Source: CAZAMI01 sp964627805
Lineage (GTDB): Archaea; Thermoproteota; Thermoprotei_A; Sulfolobales; NBVN01
Direction: 5' to 3'
Assembly: GCA_964627805.1 (NCBI GenBank)
Contig: CAZVLA010000030.1
Coordinates: 104,826-168,825, forward strand
DNA: 64,000 bases
Each line of letters begins with the position of its first letter. The first letter of the stretch is position 1. The position numbers and the translations under genes were made by a program. Below, piece after piece: positions 35,995-45,230 of the stretch. The notes below the pieces were generated by a model, which was not told the origin of the DNA, did not search any database, and was given only the letters and a program-made list of their open reading frames with translations.

Positions 35995-36594
35995 TCAGAA
36001 CCTCCTCCTGAGTAAGTTCCTAAATAATTCGATAGTAGCTATATCCTCAAGGGCCTCCGCAGCATCTAAGGCCCTATAGATATTGTTAGTAGCTACTACA
36101 ACCCCATGACCTAGTAAGACAGCTATTCTACACTTAACTAAGGCCTCCGTCACAGACACAGCTAGGTCTTCAGAACCTGCAGGTAATTTAGGAACCACTG
36201 ACACGCAATCACCTATTGAGTAAGCCTCGACATAGTCGTTAGGCCTTATAGTTAGTCCTAAGGAGTAGAGAGCTACGGTACGGGGATTATGTGTATGTAG
36301 TATAGCCTTAACATCACTTAACGCAGCATATATGCCTCTATGCATCCTCCATTCCATAGAGGGCTTCCTACCTAGTGAATTAGGTCTGGGGCCCTCAGTC
36401 ATATCAACATATACAAAGTCATCAACACGTAACTTATTCTTAGGTACTTGTGAAGGGGTAATCCAGAACCCATTACCCCACCTAATACTAGCGTTACCAC
36501 CCAATACATTGATTAAGCCTCTCTCGTAGGCGAGCCTCATAACCTCAGCAACATCAACTAGTAACTTCCTAGCACCCTCAGGAATATTACTCAA
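35995..36594 (-). CDS. Class II aldolase/adducin family protein
   Basis: Zinc aldolase-type protein of 199 residues. GGNASIRWGNGF, SMEWRMHRGIY (Glu), HTHNP (two His ligands) and GHGVVVATNN (third His) form the metal site of fuculose/ribulose-phosphate aldolases and methylthioribulose-phosphate dehydratase. The exact substrate cannot be told from sequence; aldolase, epimerase and MtnB-like roles are all possible. It is convergent with the M50 protease, with stops adjacent. Confidence 0.85.
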   Translation of the reverse strand: MSNIPEGARKLLVDVAEVMRLAYERGLINVLGGNASIRWGNGFWITPSQVPKNKLRVDDFVYVDMTEGPRPNSLGRKPSMEWRMHRGIYAALSDVKAILHTHNPRTVALYSLGLTIRPNDYVEAYSIGDCVSVVPKLPAGSEDLAVSVTEALVKCRIAVLLGHGVVVATNNIYRALDAAEALEDIATIELFRNLLRRRF

Positions 36595-36689
36595 TACTAA
36601 AGCCCCAACACTATAGTATGAAGCAAAAATATAGCTTTAATGCGTCATAAGCAAAAGCATTTCCAAAACCAAAGAAGGGATAGCGAAGA

Positions 36690-37006
36690 GGCGGTGTGCG
36701 GCCCCCCACATAACCAGCCCGTCCCCCACAACCCAACCCCCAACCCCGTCCTCCTCCCGGTGACCCATGAACGTCGGCGTCAGGGGTTAGGTTGCTCCCT
36801 TCCGGGCCTGGCCAGGTTCCCCCTGTAAAGGCGGTAGGTACCTCCCCTCCGGGAGGCCCTCCGCCACCGCCGACCCCATGGGGCGGGATTCATCGCTGGG
36901 GTTGGGCGGGTTGTGGGGCGGTACTGGCTATGTGGGGTTACTGGCCCCGCTTTACGCCTTCGGCGTGGGGAGGCGGCGACCCTCCCGGCCCTCCCCGCAC
37001 ACCGCC
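36690..37006 (-). ncRNA. ffs: Signal recognition particle (7S) RNA
   Basis: A GC-rich 317-nt island. The ends pair perfectly: GGCGGTGTGCGG (minus strand, from 37006) with CCGCACACCGCC (ending at 36690), the archaeal helix 1 that joins 5' and 3' ends. Helix 8 is recognisable at 36790-36813 on the minus strand as GGCCAGGCCCGGAAGGGAGC, containing the GGAA tetraloop and the asymmetric loop bound by SRP54. The length matches archaeal SRP RNA. T-rich sequence follows the 3' end (below 36685). Apparent reading frames across this region are accidental. Confidence 0.95.
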
Positions 37007-37027
37007 AATCGATACTTTAGTTACTTA

Positions 37028-37036
37028 GGATATAAG
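37028..37036 (-). promoter_or_regulatory. TATA box of the SRP RNA gene
   Basis: CTTATATCC on the minus strand is centred 26 bases before the predicted 5' end at 37006, the standard archaeal spacing. Confidence 0.7.
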
Positions 37037-37128
37037 GGTGTATGTGTTTAGTACTGCTACTCACTAGTGGTTACGGATAATCCGTGTTCAAACGAGTTTA
37101 TTTACCTCTGTTCATGGGTAAGAAGGGG

Positions 37129-37144
37129 TAGGTATAATTACCTA
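37129..37144. promoter_or_regulatory. Palindrome overlapping the GAPOR TATA box
   Basis: TAGGTA-TAAT-TACCTA is a perfect 6+6 inverted repeat. The central GTATAAT is the likely TATA box, giving a start near 37162 and a short leader with GAGGTGA. A regulator bound here would block TBP. Confidence 0.45.
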
Positions 37145-37177
37145 ACTACTTATTTTTAATGATAAAGAGGTGAGGAC

Positions 37178-39151
37178 ATGCCTGAAGGTAAGGTTGTCTA
37201 TAGGGTATTGTTCGTTAATGTGGGAAGTAGGGAGTATAGGGTTGAGGAGTACGACGCTAGTGAGGTTTTGGGGCCCATCGACTTGGGTATTAAGTTACAC
37301 TTAGAGAAGTATGAGAGTTGGAAGTACGACGTGTTCAGCGAGAATAACGTTGTCGTTATCGGTAAGGGACTACTTACTGGTGGTAAGTTAGTTGGCGTTC
37401 ATAGATTAGTAGCTGTGTTTAGGTCACCAGAGACTAAATCAATTCACGTAAGTGCTATGGGTGGTGCTGCATATAAGTTCATGGGTTCAGGCGTTGATGC
37501 CGTAGTCATTGAGGGTAAGTCTGATAAGCCGTTAATACTGCTTATTGAGGGTAATGAAGAAGGTAATGTTAGTGTAGTATTTAGGGAGTTAAGCATCGAG
37601 GAGCTAAGGAGGATTTACGATGGTTACGATGGTAGGACAGGTGTCTATGCATTAACTAAGTACTTAATAGATAATTACTGGGACTTCATAAGTAGGAACA
37701 ACGCTAGGCCTATAGTAGTTGGTCCTGCATCAATCGATACTATAGAGGGAGGTATATTCTCGCTAGACATTAACTTAAGTAAGAAGGACATAGCATTAGG
37801 TGCTGAAGACTCAGCATCACGTGGTGGTGGTGGTAGTGTACTGTTTAAAGCACATGGAGTAGTTGCCCTATTAGTCGGTGGTAAGTTCAAGCCTTCAAGG
37901 AGGTTCCCCAAGCTTAATGACTTAGAGTTAATCAATAAAGTATTCAGTGAGTCTTTAGGTAAGCCCTACATGAAGGTAGTACTTGCATCAACTACTAAGT
38001 ATAGGTACGATGAAGGATTAAGGACTGGGGGCACCTTCGGAGTTAACTACCCGCACTATAAGGACCTGATACCGACGTTCGGCTATAACATGATGTATAT
38101 ATCCAGAAGGGCTAGGATGAGGATTCACGAAATAATAATGAAGTACTTCTGGGAGCCATTTAATGAGGAGGTCTTCATTAAAGCGAAGAGCTGGTACACA
38201 TGCGGTGAGCCATGCCCAGCATCATGTAAGAAGGTCTGGAGAGGTAAGAAAGTCGATTATGAGCCATTCAACGGTTTAGGCCCCATCATAGGTGTGTTTA
38301 GATTTGAGGACTCAGTAGAGTTAGTCGACTTAGTAGATGCTCTAGGGTTCGACGCTATAGAGATGGGTCATATAATCTCATGGCTGTTTGACGCCGTAAG
38401 TAAGGGCTTACTAAAGCCTGAAGACCTAGGCATTTCAGGCAAACCTGAGTTCGACCCATTAAACTACAGGATTGAGTACTCAAGTAAAAACGCTAAATTA
38501 GCTAAGGAGATTATTGAGGGGTTAATTAAGAAGGAGAATCCTATACTTAAGTTAATAGCTGAGAAAGGCGCTAGAGTAGCTGCTAAGGAGTTAGATAAGA
38601 AGTTCGCTGATAGGGTTAAGGAAGTGGGTGTGAAGTTCGAGGACTTACTCGTTTACACACCGTACGGTGTCTCAGGATACATGACACCTAACTACTACTG
38701 GGCACCAGGCATGGTAGCTCCTCTGTACATACTAGGTAGGTACTGGACAAACTACACACCAACATTCATGGATCCCGAAGACTTTGCTGTATCAGCGTTT
38801 ACGAGGGCTATTAAGGAGTATGAGGTAGATAATGCAGGCTTATGCAGGTTCCATAGGAAGTGGGCTGAGAAGGTTCTGGAGAAGCTGTATAATGAGTTAG
38901 TAGGTGTTAAGGTGAGGCTTGATGAGCACACTAAGGAAATGTATAGAAAGATAGTCGAGTATGCTAAGAAGGTGGGTGCTGAGCCCACTTACTGGGAGGG
39001 TAGTAAGACTAAGGACGTAGTAATCACTATAGCTAATGAGGTGGGCGCTAAGGATTGGATCGAGAAATTCAATAACAACCCAGAGGAAGCTGTGAAGGAG
39101 TGGTGGAGTAGGTTCTTCAGTAAATTAAATGAGCTGATAGCTTCCAAATAG
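37178..39151 (+). CDS. gor: Glyceraldehyde-3-phosphate:ferredoxin oxidoreductase
   Basis: Tungsten bis-pterin enzyme of the aldehyde ferredoxin oxidoreductase family that oxidizes GAP to 3-phosphoglycerate and reduces ferredoxin, replacing GAPDH/PGK in the archaeal Embden-Meyerhof pathway. LEKYESWKYDVF, SAMGGAAYKFMGSG and GVYALTKYLIDNY are close to Pyrococcus GAPOR rather than to other AOR types. Cluster ligands are CGEPCPASC near residue 340-350 and the late Cys in DNAGLCRFH. Length 657 is normal. GAGGTGA precedes the ATG. The gene is monocistronic. Confidence 0.9.
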   Translation: MPEGKVVYRVLFVNVGSREYRVEEYDASEVLGPIDLGIKLHLEKYESWKYDVFSENNVVVIGKGLLTGGKLVGVHRLVAVFRSPETKSIHVSAMGGAAYKFMGSGVDAVVIEGKSDKPLILLIEGNEEGNVSVVFRELSIEELRRIYDGYDGRTGVYALTKYLIDNYWDFISRNNARPIVVGPASIDTIEGGIFSLDINLSKKDIALGAEDSASRGGGGSVLFKAHGVVALLVGGKFKPSRRFPKLNDLELINKVFSESLGKPYMKVVLASTTKYRYDEGLRTGGTFGVNYPHYKDLIPTFGYNMMYISRRARMRIHEIIMKYFWEPFNEEVFIKAKSWYTCGEPCPASCKKVWRGKKVDYEPFNGLGPIIGVFRFEDSVELVDLVDALGFDAIEMGHIISWLFDAVSKGLLKPEDLGISGKPEFDPLNYRIEYSSKNAKLAKEIIEGLIKKENPILKLIAEKGARVAAKELDKKFADRVKEVGVKFEDLLVYTPYGVSGYMTPNYYWAPGMVAPLYILGRYWTNYTPTFMDPEDFAVSAFTRAIKEYEVDNAGLCRFHRKWAEKVLEKLYNELVGVKVRLDEHTKEMYRKIVEYAKKVGAEPTYWEGSKTKDVVITIANEVGAKDWIEKFNNNPEEAVKEWWSRFFSKLNELIASK

Positions 39152-39188
39152 TTTTTAATTCATGAGTAAAGTTAAATAATGAAGTAAA

Positions 39189-39542
39189 TCAACTCTTACG
39201 CTCCTTCTCAATAATTATTTGGGCAACGCCATTCTTAATCATGAGTAGGTAGGCTTTCTTAATCTTAGCGGCTACCTCTATTCTCCTTCTAACGAACCTA
39301 CCTTTATGCTTAAGACTTATGTCTAGGTATTTAGATGATACTTTCTCAAGTTTTATATCCTCGGCTCTAGAGCCGCTCGCCTCCATAATTATCTTAACTC
39401 TATGACCTTCATCACGTATATCAATCATTGGTTCAGCACTGTGGTATCTATAGAGACTGTACTCTTGGTTAAACTCCTCCCAGAAGTCCTCCTCATCTTC
39501 CGTGTTCCAGGGGTCGTTACTTCTGAAGGCCTTACCAACCAT
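39189..39542 (-). CDS. Small heat shock protein (Hsp20/alpha-crystallin)
   Basis: 117 residues with an acidic N-terminus and an alpha-crystallin domain: PMIDIRDEGHRVKIIMEASG, AEDIKLEK and LDISLKHKGR form the beta strands. The C-terminal IxI tail motif is represented by IIIEKERKS. The chaperone binds unfolding proteins. It is short for the family. A GGGAG ribosome site and AGTTTATAC (about 39577-39585, minus) promoter lie upstream. It is convergent with gor. Confidence 0.8.
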   Translation of the reverse strand: MVGKAFRSNDPWNTEDEEDFWEEFNQEYSLYRYHSAEPMIDIRDEGHRVKIIMEASGSRAEDIKLEKVSSKYLDISLKHKGRFVRRRIEVAAKIKKAYLLMIKNGVAQIIIEKERKS

Positions 39543-39780
39543 CTAAGCCACTCCCGCTACCCTAGCTGTTATTTCCCGTATAAACTTTTACTTTCATTTT
39601 AGGGTCCCCCCTAATATTTCTTAATGAAACTACTTGCTATCCTAATTAGGTTTTCAAGAGCTTCTGAAGTACTACGTATTACGTATTACTAGATTACTTT
39701 CACCCTAATTACGTATACTTAACTTAAAAACACATAACCTACTAATACCTAAAGAATACGTAACCTCTGGGTAGTTAATA

Positions 39781-40602
39781 GTGGGTGGCTCCATAAGTAG
39801 CTATGAGGCTAGTTGCATAAGGTGTGCAGTGAGGAACGTAATGTGCTTACTGAGGGAGCGTAGGTTAAGTAGTGAGGTAGTTGGTGTAGGTGCTGGTGGT
39901 GACGTAACTAAGTTATTCGATAAGGTTATTGAAGAGGAGCTAATCCATAGCATAGTTGACACGCTTAACGACGTACTAGTAGTTAGTGAAGAAGTAGGTG
40001 TTAAGTACTTCAGTAAAGAACCTAAGTGGGTAGCTATAATAGATCCCGTGGACGGGAGTACGAACTACGACGCTGGAATACCATGGGTTTCAGTCTCAGT
40101 AGCCATAGCACCATTGAAGCATGAAGGAACTAAGGTCGGTGATATCGAGTTGGCCATGGTCGGTGACGTATTTCGTGATGAGATCTACGAGTACTTAAGG
40201 GGTGAGGTGAAAGTTAATGGACGTGTGGTAAGGCGTTTAAAAGCACCTAAGAACGTATTACTAGGCTACTTCGAGACACCTGAAGCTTACTCCGTAATAC
40301 CTAAGTACTTTAGAGTAAGGGGTGCTAGAGCTGCTCTAAGGTCATTAGGTAGTATAGCCTTAGAAATAATTTACGTAGGATTAGGTAGAGCTGAGTTACT
40401 TACGGACTTAAGGGCTAAGGTCCGTAACCTAGACATAGCTGCTGCTTATAGAATAGCTGAGGCGTTAGGTGCTAGGGGGGTTATGTGTGATGGCTTACCA
40501 ATTTCTGAATTAAGAATTGATGAGTTAATTAGGGTTAAGTGTTTAGTAGTAGCTTACAATGATGAAGTACTTAAGAGGGTACTTAAGGTAATCAATGATT
40601 AA
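39781..40602 (+). CDS. Inositol monophosphatase family phosphatase
   Basis: Mg-dependent sugar phosphatase of 273 residues. The metal motifs are VVSEEVG (Glu), DPVDGSTNYDAGIP (about residue 95) and RNLDIAAAYRIAEALGA near 220. In archaea such proteins may act as inositol monophosphatase and/or fructose-1,6-bisphosphatase; the substrate is not decided by sequence. TTAAAAAC lies about 55 bases upstream. The 3' end overlaps the convergent nucleotidyltransferase gene by 11 bases. Confidence 0.88.
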   Translation: MGGSISSYEASCIRCAVRNVMCLLRERRLSSEVVGVGAGGDVTKLFDKVIEEELIHSIVDTLNDVLVVSEEVGVKYFSKEPKWVAIIDPVDGSTNYDAGIPWVSVSVAIAPLKHEGTKVGDIELAMVGDVFRDEIYEYLRGEVKVNGRVVRRLKAPKNVLLGYFETPEAYSVIPKYFRVRGARAALRSLGSIALEIIYVGLGRAELLTDLRAKVRNLDIAAAYRIAEALGARGVMCDGLPISELRIDELIRVKCLVVAYNDEVLKRVLKVIND

Positions 40603-41308
40603 TTAATTCCTTAAGTTTACCTGACTCTATCAACTTATTAATTGCTTCTTCAAAACTCTCATCACTTAATAATACGTAGTTCAAGTACACGCCAGTCCTA
40701 CCGTGCTCATCCCTTCTAGTAAGTACCTTAATACGTTCCTGGACAGTCTCGATGGAGACACCAACTACCTTAGCCACGTAGTCTTCATAACCAATAACTG
40801 GTAATTCCTTATGACCCTTCTCAGTAGGTACTATAAGTACTAATGACTTATTAACTCCCGGCACCCTTAAATCCTTAAGTAAGTCCTCATAAGTGACTAA
40901 ACCGCCGAACCTATAGAACTCCCACTCACGTTGAGTTAGGTGCGCTAGTGGGAATGAGACCGTCACCTTACCTTCAGGATCTAACTCGATGTATGCTTTA
41001 GGCGTTGATGCTGGTGTAGCCTTAACGATATACCTCTTAAATATCGATAAGCCTGAATTCTCTATACACAAGTTAATTATGAATGGCTGTGTAACGTAGG
41101 GTACTACTACGTCAACATCACTACCCTCACTTACGTCACCCCTAGCTATTGATCCGTGAGTTATGGGTCTTAAGCCGCACTTTATTAATTTACTCATTAC
41201 GTTAATAGCTACCCTTCTTAATCTCCTTAGTAACTCCCAACGCTCCCTTCCATAGATCACCTCCTTGAACTCAGGTCTCCTGGATACTTTATGCTTAGGT
41301 ACCTTCAC
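40592..41308 (-). CDS. Predicted nucleotidyltransferase
   Basis: Pol-beta-like nucleotidyltransferase of 238 residues. The catalytic signature HGSIARGDVSEGSDVDVVV near residue 50-68 has the GS and both Asp residues. The rest (about 90-238) is a conserved archaeal extension with YIELDPEGKVTVSFPLAHL. Similar proteins are grouped in COG1665 as predicted nucleotidyltransferases; the acceptor is unknown. It begins 6 bases after the upstream RNA methyltransferase stop and so is co-transcribed with it, which makes an RNA-related job plausible. Confidence 0.8.
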   Translation of the reverse strand: MKVPKHKVSRRPEFKEVIYGRERWELLRRLRRVAINVMSKLIKCGLRPITHGSIARGDVSEGSDVDVVVPYVTQPFIINLCIENSGLSIFKRYIVKATPASTPKAYIELDPEGKVTVSFPLAHLTQREWEFYRFGGLVTYEDLLKDLRVPGVNKSLVLIVPTEKGHKELPVIGYEDYVAKVVGVSIETVQERIKVLTRRDEHGRTGVYLNYVLLSDESFEEAINKLIESGKLKELINH

Positions 41309-41314
41309 TAAATA

Positions 41315-42676
41315 TCACCTTACCTTCTCAAGTAAGGCATAGAAGAAACCTATAGTCCCGTGCTTGTGAGGCCACGCCCTCATAACTCCATCTATGAATC
41401 CCTTATCGTAGGGGCCGAGTATATTAATTACCCTTATCCTATTACCCTCCTTACGCAGTAACTTCATTATAACATCCTCATCCTCCTCCCTAAGTAATGA
41501 GCAGGTAGTGTATAGTATCCTACCACCTTTCTTAACTAACTTAAGAGCTGCCTTAAGTAACTCATACTGTAACTGCGCTAACTTCCTTACCTCACTCTCC
41601 ATTAATCTCCACCTAAGGTCCGGATTCTTCATTAATGTACCATCAGCTGAGCATGGCGCATCAACTAATACCTTATCAGCTATGCCCTCACCGAGTACTC
41701 TAGGAGCTTCCCTGCCATCCCTTAAGTACGTCTCAACTATGTCAATACCGGTTCTCCTCATTAATTCCTTAAGCCGCCTCATCCTAACCTTATCAATGTC
41801 GAAAGCATATATGACCCCCTTATTCCTCATTAACTCAGCCATATGTTGAGTCTTACCTCCTGGTGCAGCACATAAATCAACTACGGTCTCCCCGGGCTTA
41901 GGACTAAGTATTATGGATGCTAAAGCAGCAGCTTCCTCCTGGATAATTATCTTACCCTCCCTAAATAGTCTGGACTTATCGAAGTTGTATGGTCCCTTAA
42001 ACTTAATTACCGTAGGCACTACTTTAGATACCTCGACGCCTCTGCACCTACGTGATAGTTCCTCAACAACCTCACTTACCGTAGCTTTTAAGGTGTTTAC
42101 CCTGACACTAATGAGTGGCTTTGTATTAAGTGCTTTAAGTAGTTCCTCAACTTCATCACCTATTAAGTCCCTCATTCTCCTTATGTACCAAGGAGGTACT
42201 AAGTACTTAATCATTAACTCCTCATCCTTATTAGATGGCTTGAGTTCATAGTCATTAAGCTCCTCAACTACATCCCAAAACCACATACCTACGTATGGGT
42301 GCGACCTCTTTGATAAGTACGAAGCTACCCTATTCTTAACCTCTAAGTACTTATCATAACGTACCCCATCTCTACTAAATACCTTAAGCTCAACAAACAC
42401 CCTTAGGGCAGCCCTTAAGTGAGGGTCTAGGAGGAGCACTGACTTAACACCTGTTAAGTCCCTAATGACCTTATCAATAATCCCTAACCGCTTCATTATC
42501 CTGTAGAATATAGCCGTCAGTGGCGGGTCCTTAACACTACCTTGAATCCCGTGCTTCTTAAAGGCGTCCCTCTTAGCCTGCTGGCTAGGCTTTATCTTCT
42601 CAGCTAGTAATGTAGCATCAATTAACGCAGCTACGTCTCTCCAAGTCAGTAGTACTGGTTCCTTCCTTCTTACCAT
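41315..42676 (-). CDS. RsmB/NSUN-type RNA m5C methyltransferase
   Basis: SAM-dependent cytosine-5 methyltransferase for tRNA or rRNA. An N-terminal NusB-like helical region (about 1-160) precedes the catalytic domain. DLCAAPGGKTQHMAEL (SAM), DIDKVRMRRLKEL, VDAPCSADGTLMKNP (Cys) and LYTTCSLLREED (second Cys) are all intact. ATG 42676 lies 24 bases from a TATA box and fits a leaderless start; 17 further in-frame residues upstream look non-coding. It is followed by the nucleotidyltransferase gene. Confidence 0.9.
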   Translation of the reverse strand: MVRRKEPVLLTWRDVAALIDATLLAEKIKPSQQAKRDAFKKHGIQGSVKDPPLTAIFYRIMKRLGIIDKVIRDLTGVKSVLLLDPHLRAALRVFVELKVFSRDGVRYDKYLEVKNRVASYLSKRSHPYVGMWFWDVVEELNDYELKPSNKDEELMIKYLVPPWYIRRMRDLIGDEVEELLKALNTKPLISVRVNTLKATVSEVVEELSRRCRGVEVSKVVPTVIKFKGPYNFDKSRLFREGKIIIQEEAAALASIILSPKPGETVVDLCAAPGGKTQHMAELMRNKGVIYAFDIDKVRMRRLKELMRRTGIDIVETYLRDGREAPRVLGEGIADKVLVDAPCSADGTLMKNPDLRWRLMESEVRKLAQLQYELLKAALKLVKKGGRILYTTCSLLREEDEDVIMKLLRKEGNRIRVINILGPYDKGFIDGVMRAWPHKHGTIGFFYALLEKVR

Positions 42677-42695
42677 AACCCACCCTAACGACTCA

Positions 42696-42704
42696 CTATT
42701 TAAG
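42696..42704 (-). promoter_or_regulatory. TATA box of the RNA m5C methyltransferase gene
   Basis: CTTAAATAG on the minus strand is centred about 24 bases before ATG 42676 and supports that start. Confidence 0.5.
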
Positions 42705-42742
42705 AGCGTTATTAAGGTAAACGTCATAGCTTAAAAACTTAC

Positions 42743-43450
42743 TCACTTGTGTAGTAAGTTATTTAGTATCTTAAGGAATCTCCTAGCATTCTCAAGCATA
42801 TCATGATTATTATTGAAGAATGCGTAGATAGCCTCACCACCAAGCGATAGTACTTCATTAGCTATCTCCATGAGCTCATCATCCGTATAGTAATGTGCGT
42901 ACCAGAAGGTCCTCCCATGCAACCTTAAGTAAGTGTATTTACCTGACCTAGCGAAGAACTTAAACTCCGGAGCATCAACACTAACTACAGTTACTTCATT
43001 ATCCCTAGCCCACCCCACGAACTCCTCATGAAACCATGCAGTATTCCTCCACTCAATAGCTAATCTCCACCCAAGATTAACCTCCCTAATGAAGTTCTCA
43101 AACCTCCTCAATACCTTATCATTAGGTCTTATACGTGGTGGTAATTGAATTAGGTAGAAGTCGATGTAGCTATCTAAGGGCTTAAATAAATTGAGGAACT
43201 TCATCATTATCTTCAATGCCTTCTCATTAAGTACGTGAGTGTGAGTCACTGACCTATGTACCTTAACTGACCACCTCAAACCATACACACTACTCCTCCT
43301 AGCCCACCCACGCACTTGATTAGGGTACGGGAACCTGTAGAAGCTAGCGTTTAGCTCCACAGCATTAAGTCCTGAGTACTTAATGAACCAGTCAAAACCG
43401 TCTGGGTTCCAGTCATACATCCATCCTGAAGTACCTACGTATACCCTCAT
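42743..43450 (-). CDS. DUF72 family protein (YecE-like)
   Basis: TIM-barrel-type protein of 235 residues. VYVGTSGWMYDW at the N-terminus, LNAVELNASFYRFP, WSVKVHR, WRLAIEWRNTAWF and YLRLHG are the DUF72 signatures. The biochemical role is unknown across the family. The ATG follows the ilvA stop by 3 bases, so it is the last gene of the ridA-ilvA-DUF72 operon. Confidence 0.9.
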   Translation of the reverse strand: MRVYVGTSGWMYDWNPDGFDWFIKYSGLNAVELNASFYRFPYPNQVRGWARRSSVYGLRWSVKVHRSVTHTHVLNEKALKIMMKFLNLFKPLDSYIDFYLIQLPPRIRPNDKVLRRFENFIREVNLGWRLAIEWRNTAWFHEEFVGWARDNEVTVVSVDAPEFKFFARSGKYTYLRLHGRTFWYAHYYTDDELMEIANEVLSLGGEAIYAFFNNNHDMLENARRFLKILNNLLHK

Positions 43451-43453
43451 GAC

Positions 43454-44674
43454 TTAGTCCTCAATGAATTCATACCCTAACCTCCTTAACTCACTCATTA
43501 TTCCCTTAAGCACCTCCCTATTAGGTACCTCAAGGAGTATAGTTACTTTAGCGTGCCAAGCTAACGCCTTAGTAGCTACTCTCTCATGGTGTATATCAAG
43601 TACGTTACCTCGGTACTTAGCTATAACACCTAATATCCTATGTAGCTCACCAGGTACGTCGGGTACGTACCCTGTTATACTGGCTATCCTACCCTCACTA
43701 GCTAAACCCCTAAGTAGTATTCTGTAGATTACGTTGAGGTCGATATTACCACCACTTACTATAGTTACTACTCTCTTCCCTTCACTACGTACCTTACCAG
43801 CTAGTAAAGCAGCTAAGCCAGCCGCGCCAGCACCCTCACTAAGTACCTTACCCCTCTCAAGGAGTAGGTATATCGCCTTAGCTATCTCATCCTCAGTAAC
43901 AGTTACTACATCATCAACTAACTCGGAGATGACCTTAAATGTTAAGTCACCTACCTGCTTAACAGCTAATCCATCAGCTATTGTTGGCTTAGGTTTTATA
44001 GTAACTGGTTTACCAGCTCTCAAGGCTTCTACGGTCTTAGGTACGTTAGCTGGCTCAACACCAATCACCTTAACATTAGGTCTTAAGGACTTAATAACTG
44101 ACGCGACACCCGATATTAAGCCACCACCCCCTATCTGAACAACTATAACGTCGAAGTCTATGATCTGCTTAAGTAACTCAACAGCAATGGTTCCTTGACC
44201 AGCCATTACGTCTAAATCATTAAATGCGTGAATGAACGTTAACCCCTCCTCCTCAGCTATCTCTAATGCCTTCCTCTCGCAGTCATCGTATATCCTACCA
44301 TACAGTACCACCTCAGCACCGTAACCCTTAGTAGCTTCAACCTTAGATATCGAAGCCGTCTCAGGCATCACTATGACTGACCTAAGACCGAATATGGATG
44401 CTGCGTAAGCAACCCCCTGAGCGTGATTACCTGCTGAAGCAGCTACTACACCCCTAACACTACCCTCTTTAACTAACCTCCACACCTTGTAGAGCGCACC
44501 CCTAACCTTGAAGGCCCCAGTCTTCTGAAGGTTCTCAAGCTTTAGATACACGTCACATCCGCACATCCTAGAGAACGTAGCGCTCCTCTCTAGTGGTGTC
44601 TCGTGTACGTACTTACTAATCACTTCAGAAGCTTCAAACGCTCTACGGTATATCTCCCTAACTAATCCATTCAT
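43454..44674 (-). CDS. ilvA: Threonine ammonia-lyase (dehydratase)
   Basis: PLP enzyme that turns threonine (and serine) into 2-oxobutyrate (pyruvate) plus ammonia. The PLP Lys is in KLENLQKTGAFKVRGA near residue 55; SAGNHAQGVAYAA and IGGGGLISGVASV are the phosphate loop and Gly-rich motifs. The C-terminal 75 residues form an ACT-like regulatory domain (ITGYVPDVPGELHRILGV), which indicates allosteric control. The start overlaps the ridA stop (ATGA). Length 406 is typical of the catabolic/ACT type. Confidence 0.92.
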   Translation of the reverse strand: MNGLVREIYRRAFEASEVISKYVHETPLERSATFSRMCGCDVYLKLENLQKTGAFKVRGALYKVWRLVKEGSVRGVVAASAGNHAQGVAYAASIFGLRSVIVMPETASISKVEATKGYGAEVVLYGRIYDDCERKALEIAEEEGLTFIHAFNDLDVMAGQGTIAVELLKQIIDFDVIVVQIGGGGLISGVASVIKSLRPNVKVIGVEPANVPKTVEALRAGKPVTIKPKPTIADGLAVKQVGDLTFKVISELVDDVVTVTEDEIAKAIYLLLERGKVLSEGAGAAGLAALLAGKVRSEGKRVVTIVSGGNIDLNVIYRILLRGLASEGRIASITGYVPDVPGELHRILGVIAKYRGNVLDIHHERVATKALAWHAKVTILLEVPNREVLKGIMSELRRLGYEFIED

Positions 44675-45060
44675 TCACTACACCCTACGTAAGCTATTAC
44701 ATCAACCTCTAAGTCAGCATCCTTAGGTATCCTACTAACCTCAACAACTGACCTAGCTGGAGGGTCTTTAGGGAAGAACTCCCTATAAACCTCATTAAAC
44801 TCACTGAATTTACTTACGTCTCTCATATATACAGTGACCTTAACGACATCACTTAACGAAGCACCTGAAGCCTTAAGTATAGCCTCAATGTTACTAAGTA
44901 CTACCTTAGTAGCTTCTCTAATATCTCCCTTAATCAACTCACCTGTCTTAGGGTTTATCGGTAATTGACCTGATATGAAGACCCAATTACCTAACTTAAT
45001 AGCTTGACTATAAGGACCTACAGGCTTAGGTGCTTCAGAAGTAAACACAACCTCGCGCAT
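44671..45060 (-). CDS. ridA: RidA/YjgF enamine-imine deaminase
   Basis: Removes reactive enamines/imines made by threonine dehydratase. AIKLGNWVFISGQLP, VVKVTVYMRDVSKFSEFN and PPARSVVEV, with the Arg that binds the carboxylate, are diagnostic; the C-terminus is EVDVIAYV. ATG 45060 gives 129 residues, the normal length; an upstream frame would add 20 residues and is unlikely. It overlaps ilvA by 4 bases, a direct enzyme-plus-detoxifier pairing. Confidence 0.93.
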   Translation of the reverse strand: MREVVFTSEAPKPVGPYSQAIKLGNWVFISGQLPINPKTGELIKGDIREATKVVLSNIEAILKASGASLSDVVKVTVYMRDVSKFSEFNEVYREFFPKDPPARSVVEVSRIPKDADLEVDVIAYVGCSE

Positions 45061-45204
45061 CAATCCAGAACACCCTAGTAAGGATATGCGTAAGTAAGTA
45101 ATGAAGTAATCGTTAATCATTTAATTAAACTAACAAAGCCAATACTTAACTAAAATGATTAAGTATATTTTTCCTAGTGTGTATGTATTAATGATGTAGG
45201 TAAG

Positions 45205-45230
45205 GACCGATAGAACGCGGTGCTGCGGTC
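45205..45230 (+). other. Leader hairpin before the TrmB-like gene
   Basis: GACCG (45205-45209) and CGGTC (45226-45230) pair immediately before the ATG in a GC-rich leader. No ribosome site is visible, so the hairpin might influence initiation. Confidence 0.35.

Noticed and set aside
36640..37028. Proline/glycine-rich open frames on the plus strand
   Set aside because: They lie across the SRP RNA gene; the pairing ends and helix 8 motif explain the GC-rich sequence.
39599..39614. TTAGGG and CCCTAA inverted repeat, resembling telomere units
   Set aside because: A single copy with a 4-base loop in a promoter gap; no tandem repeats, so no telomere or array meaning.
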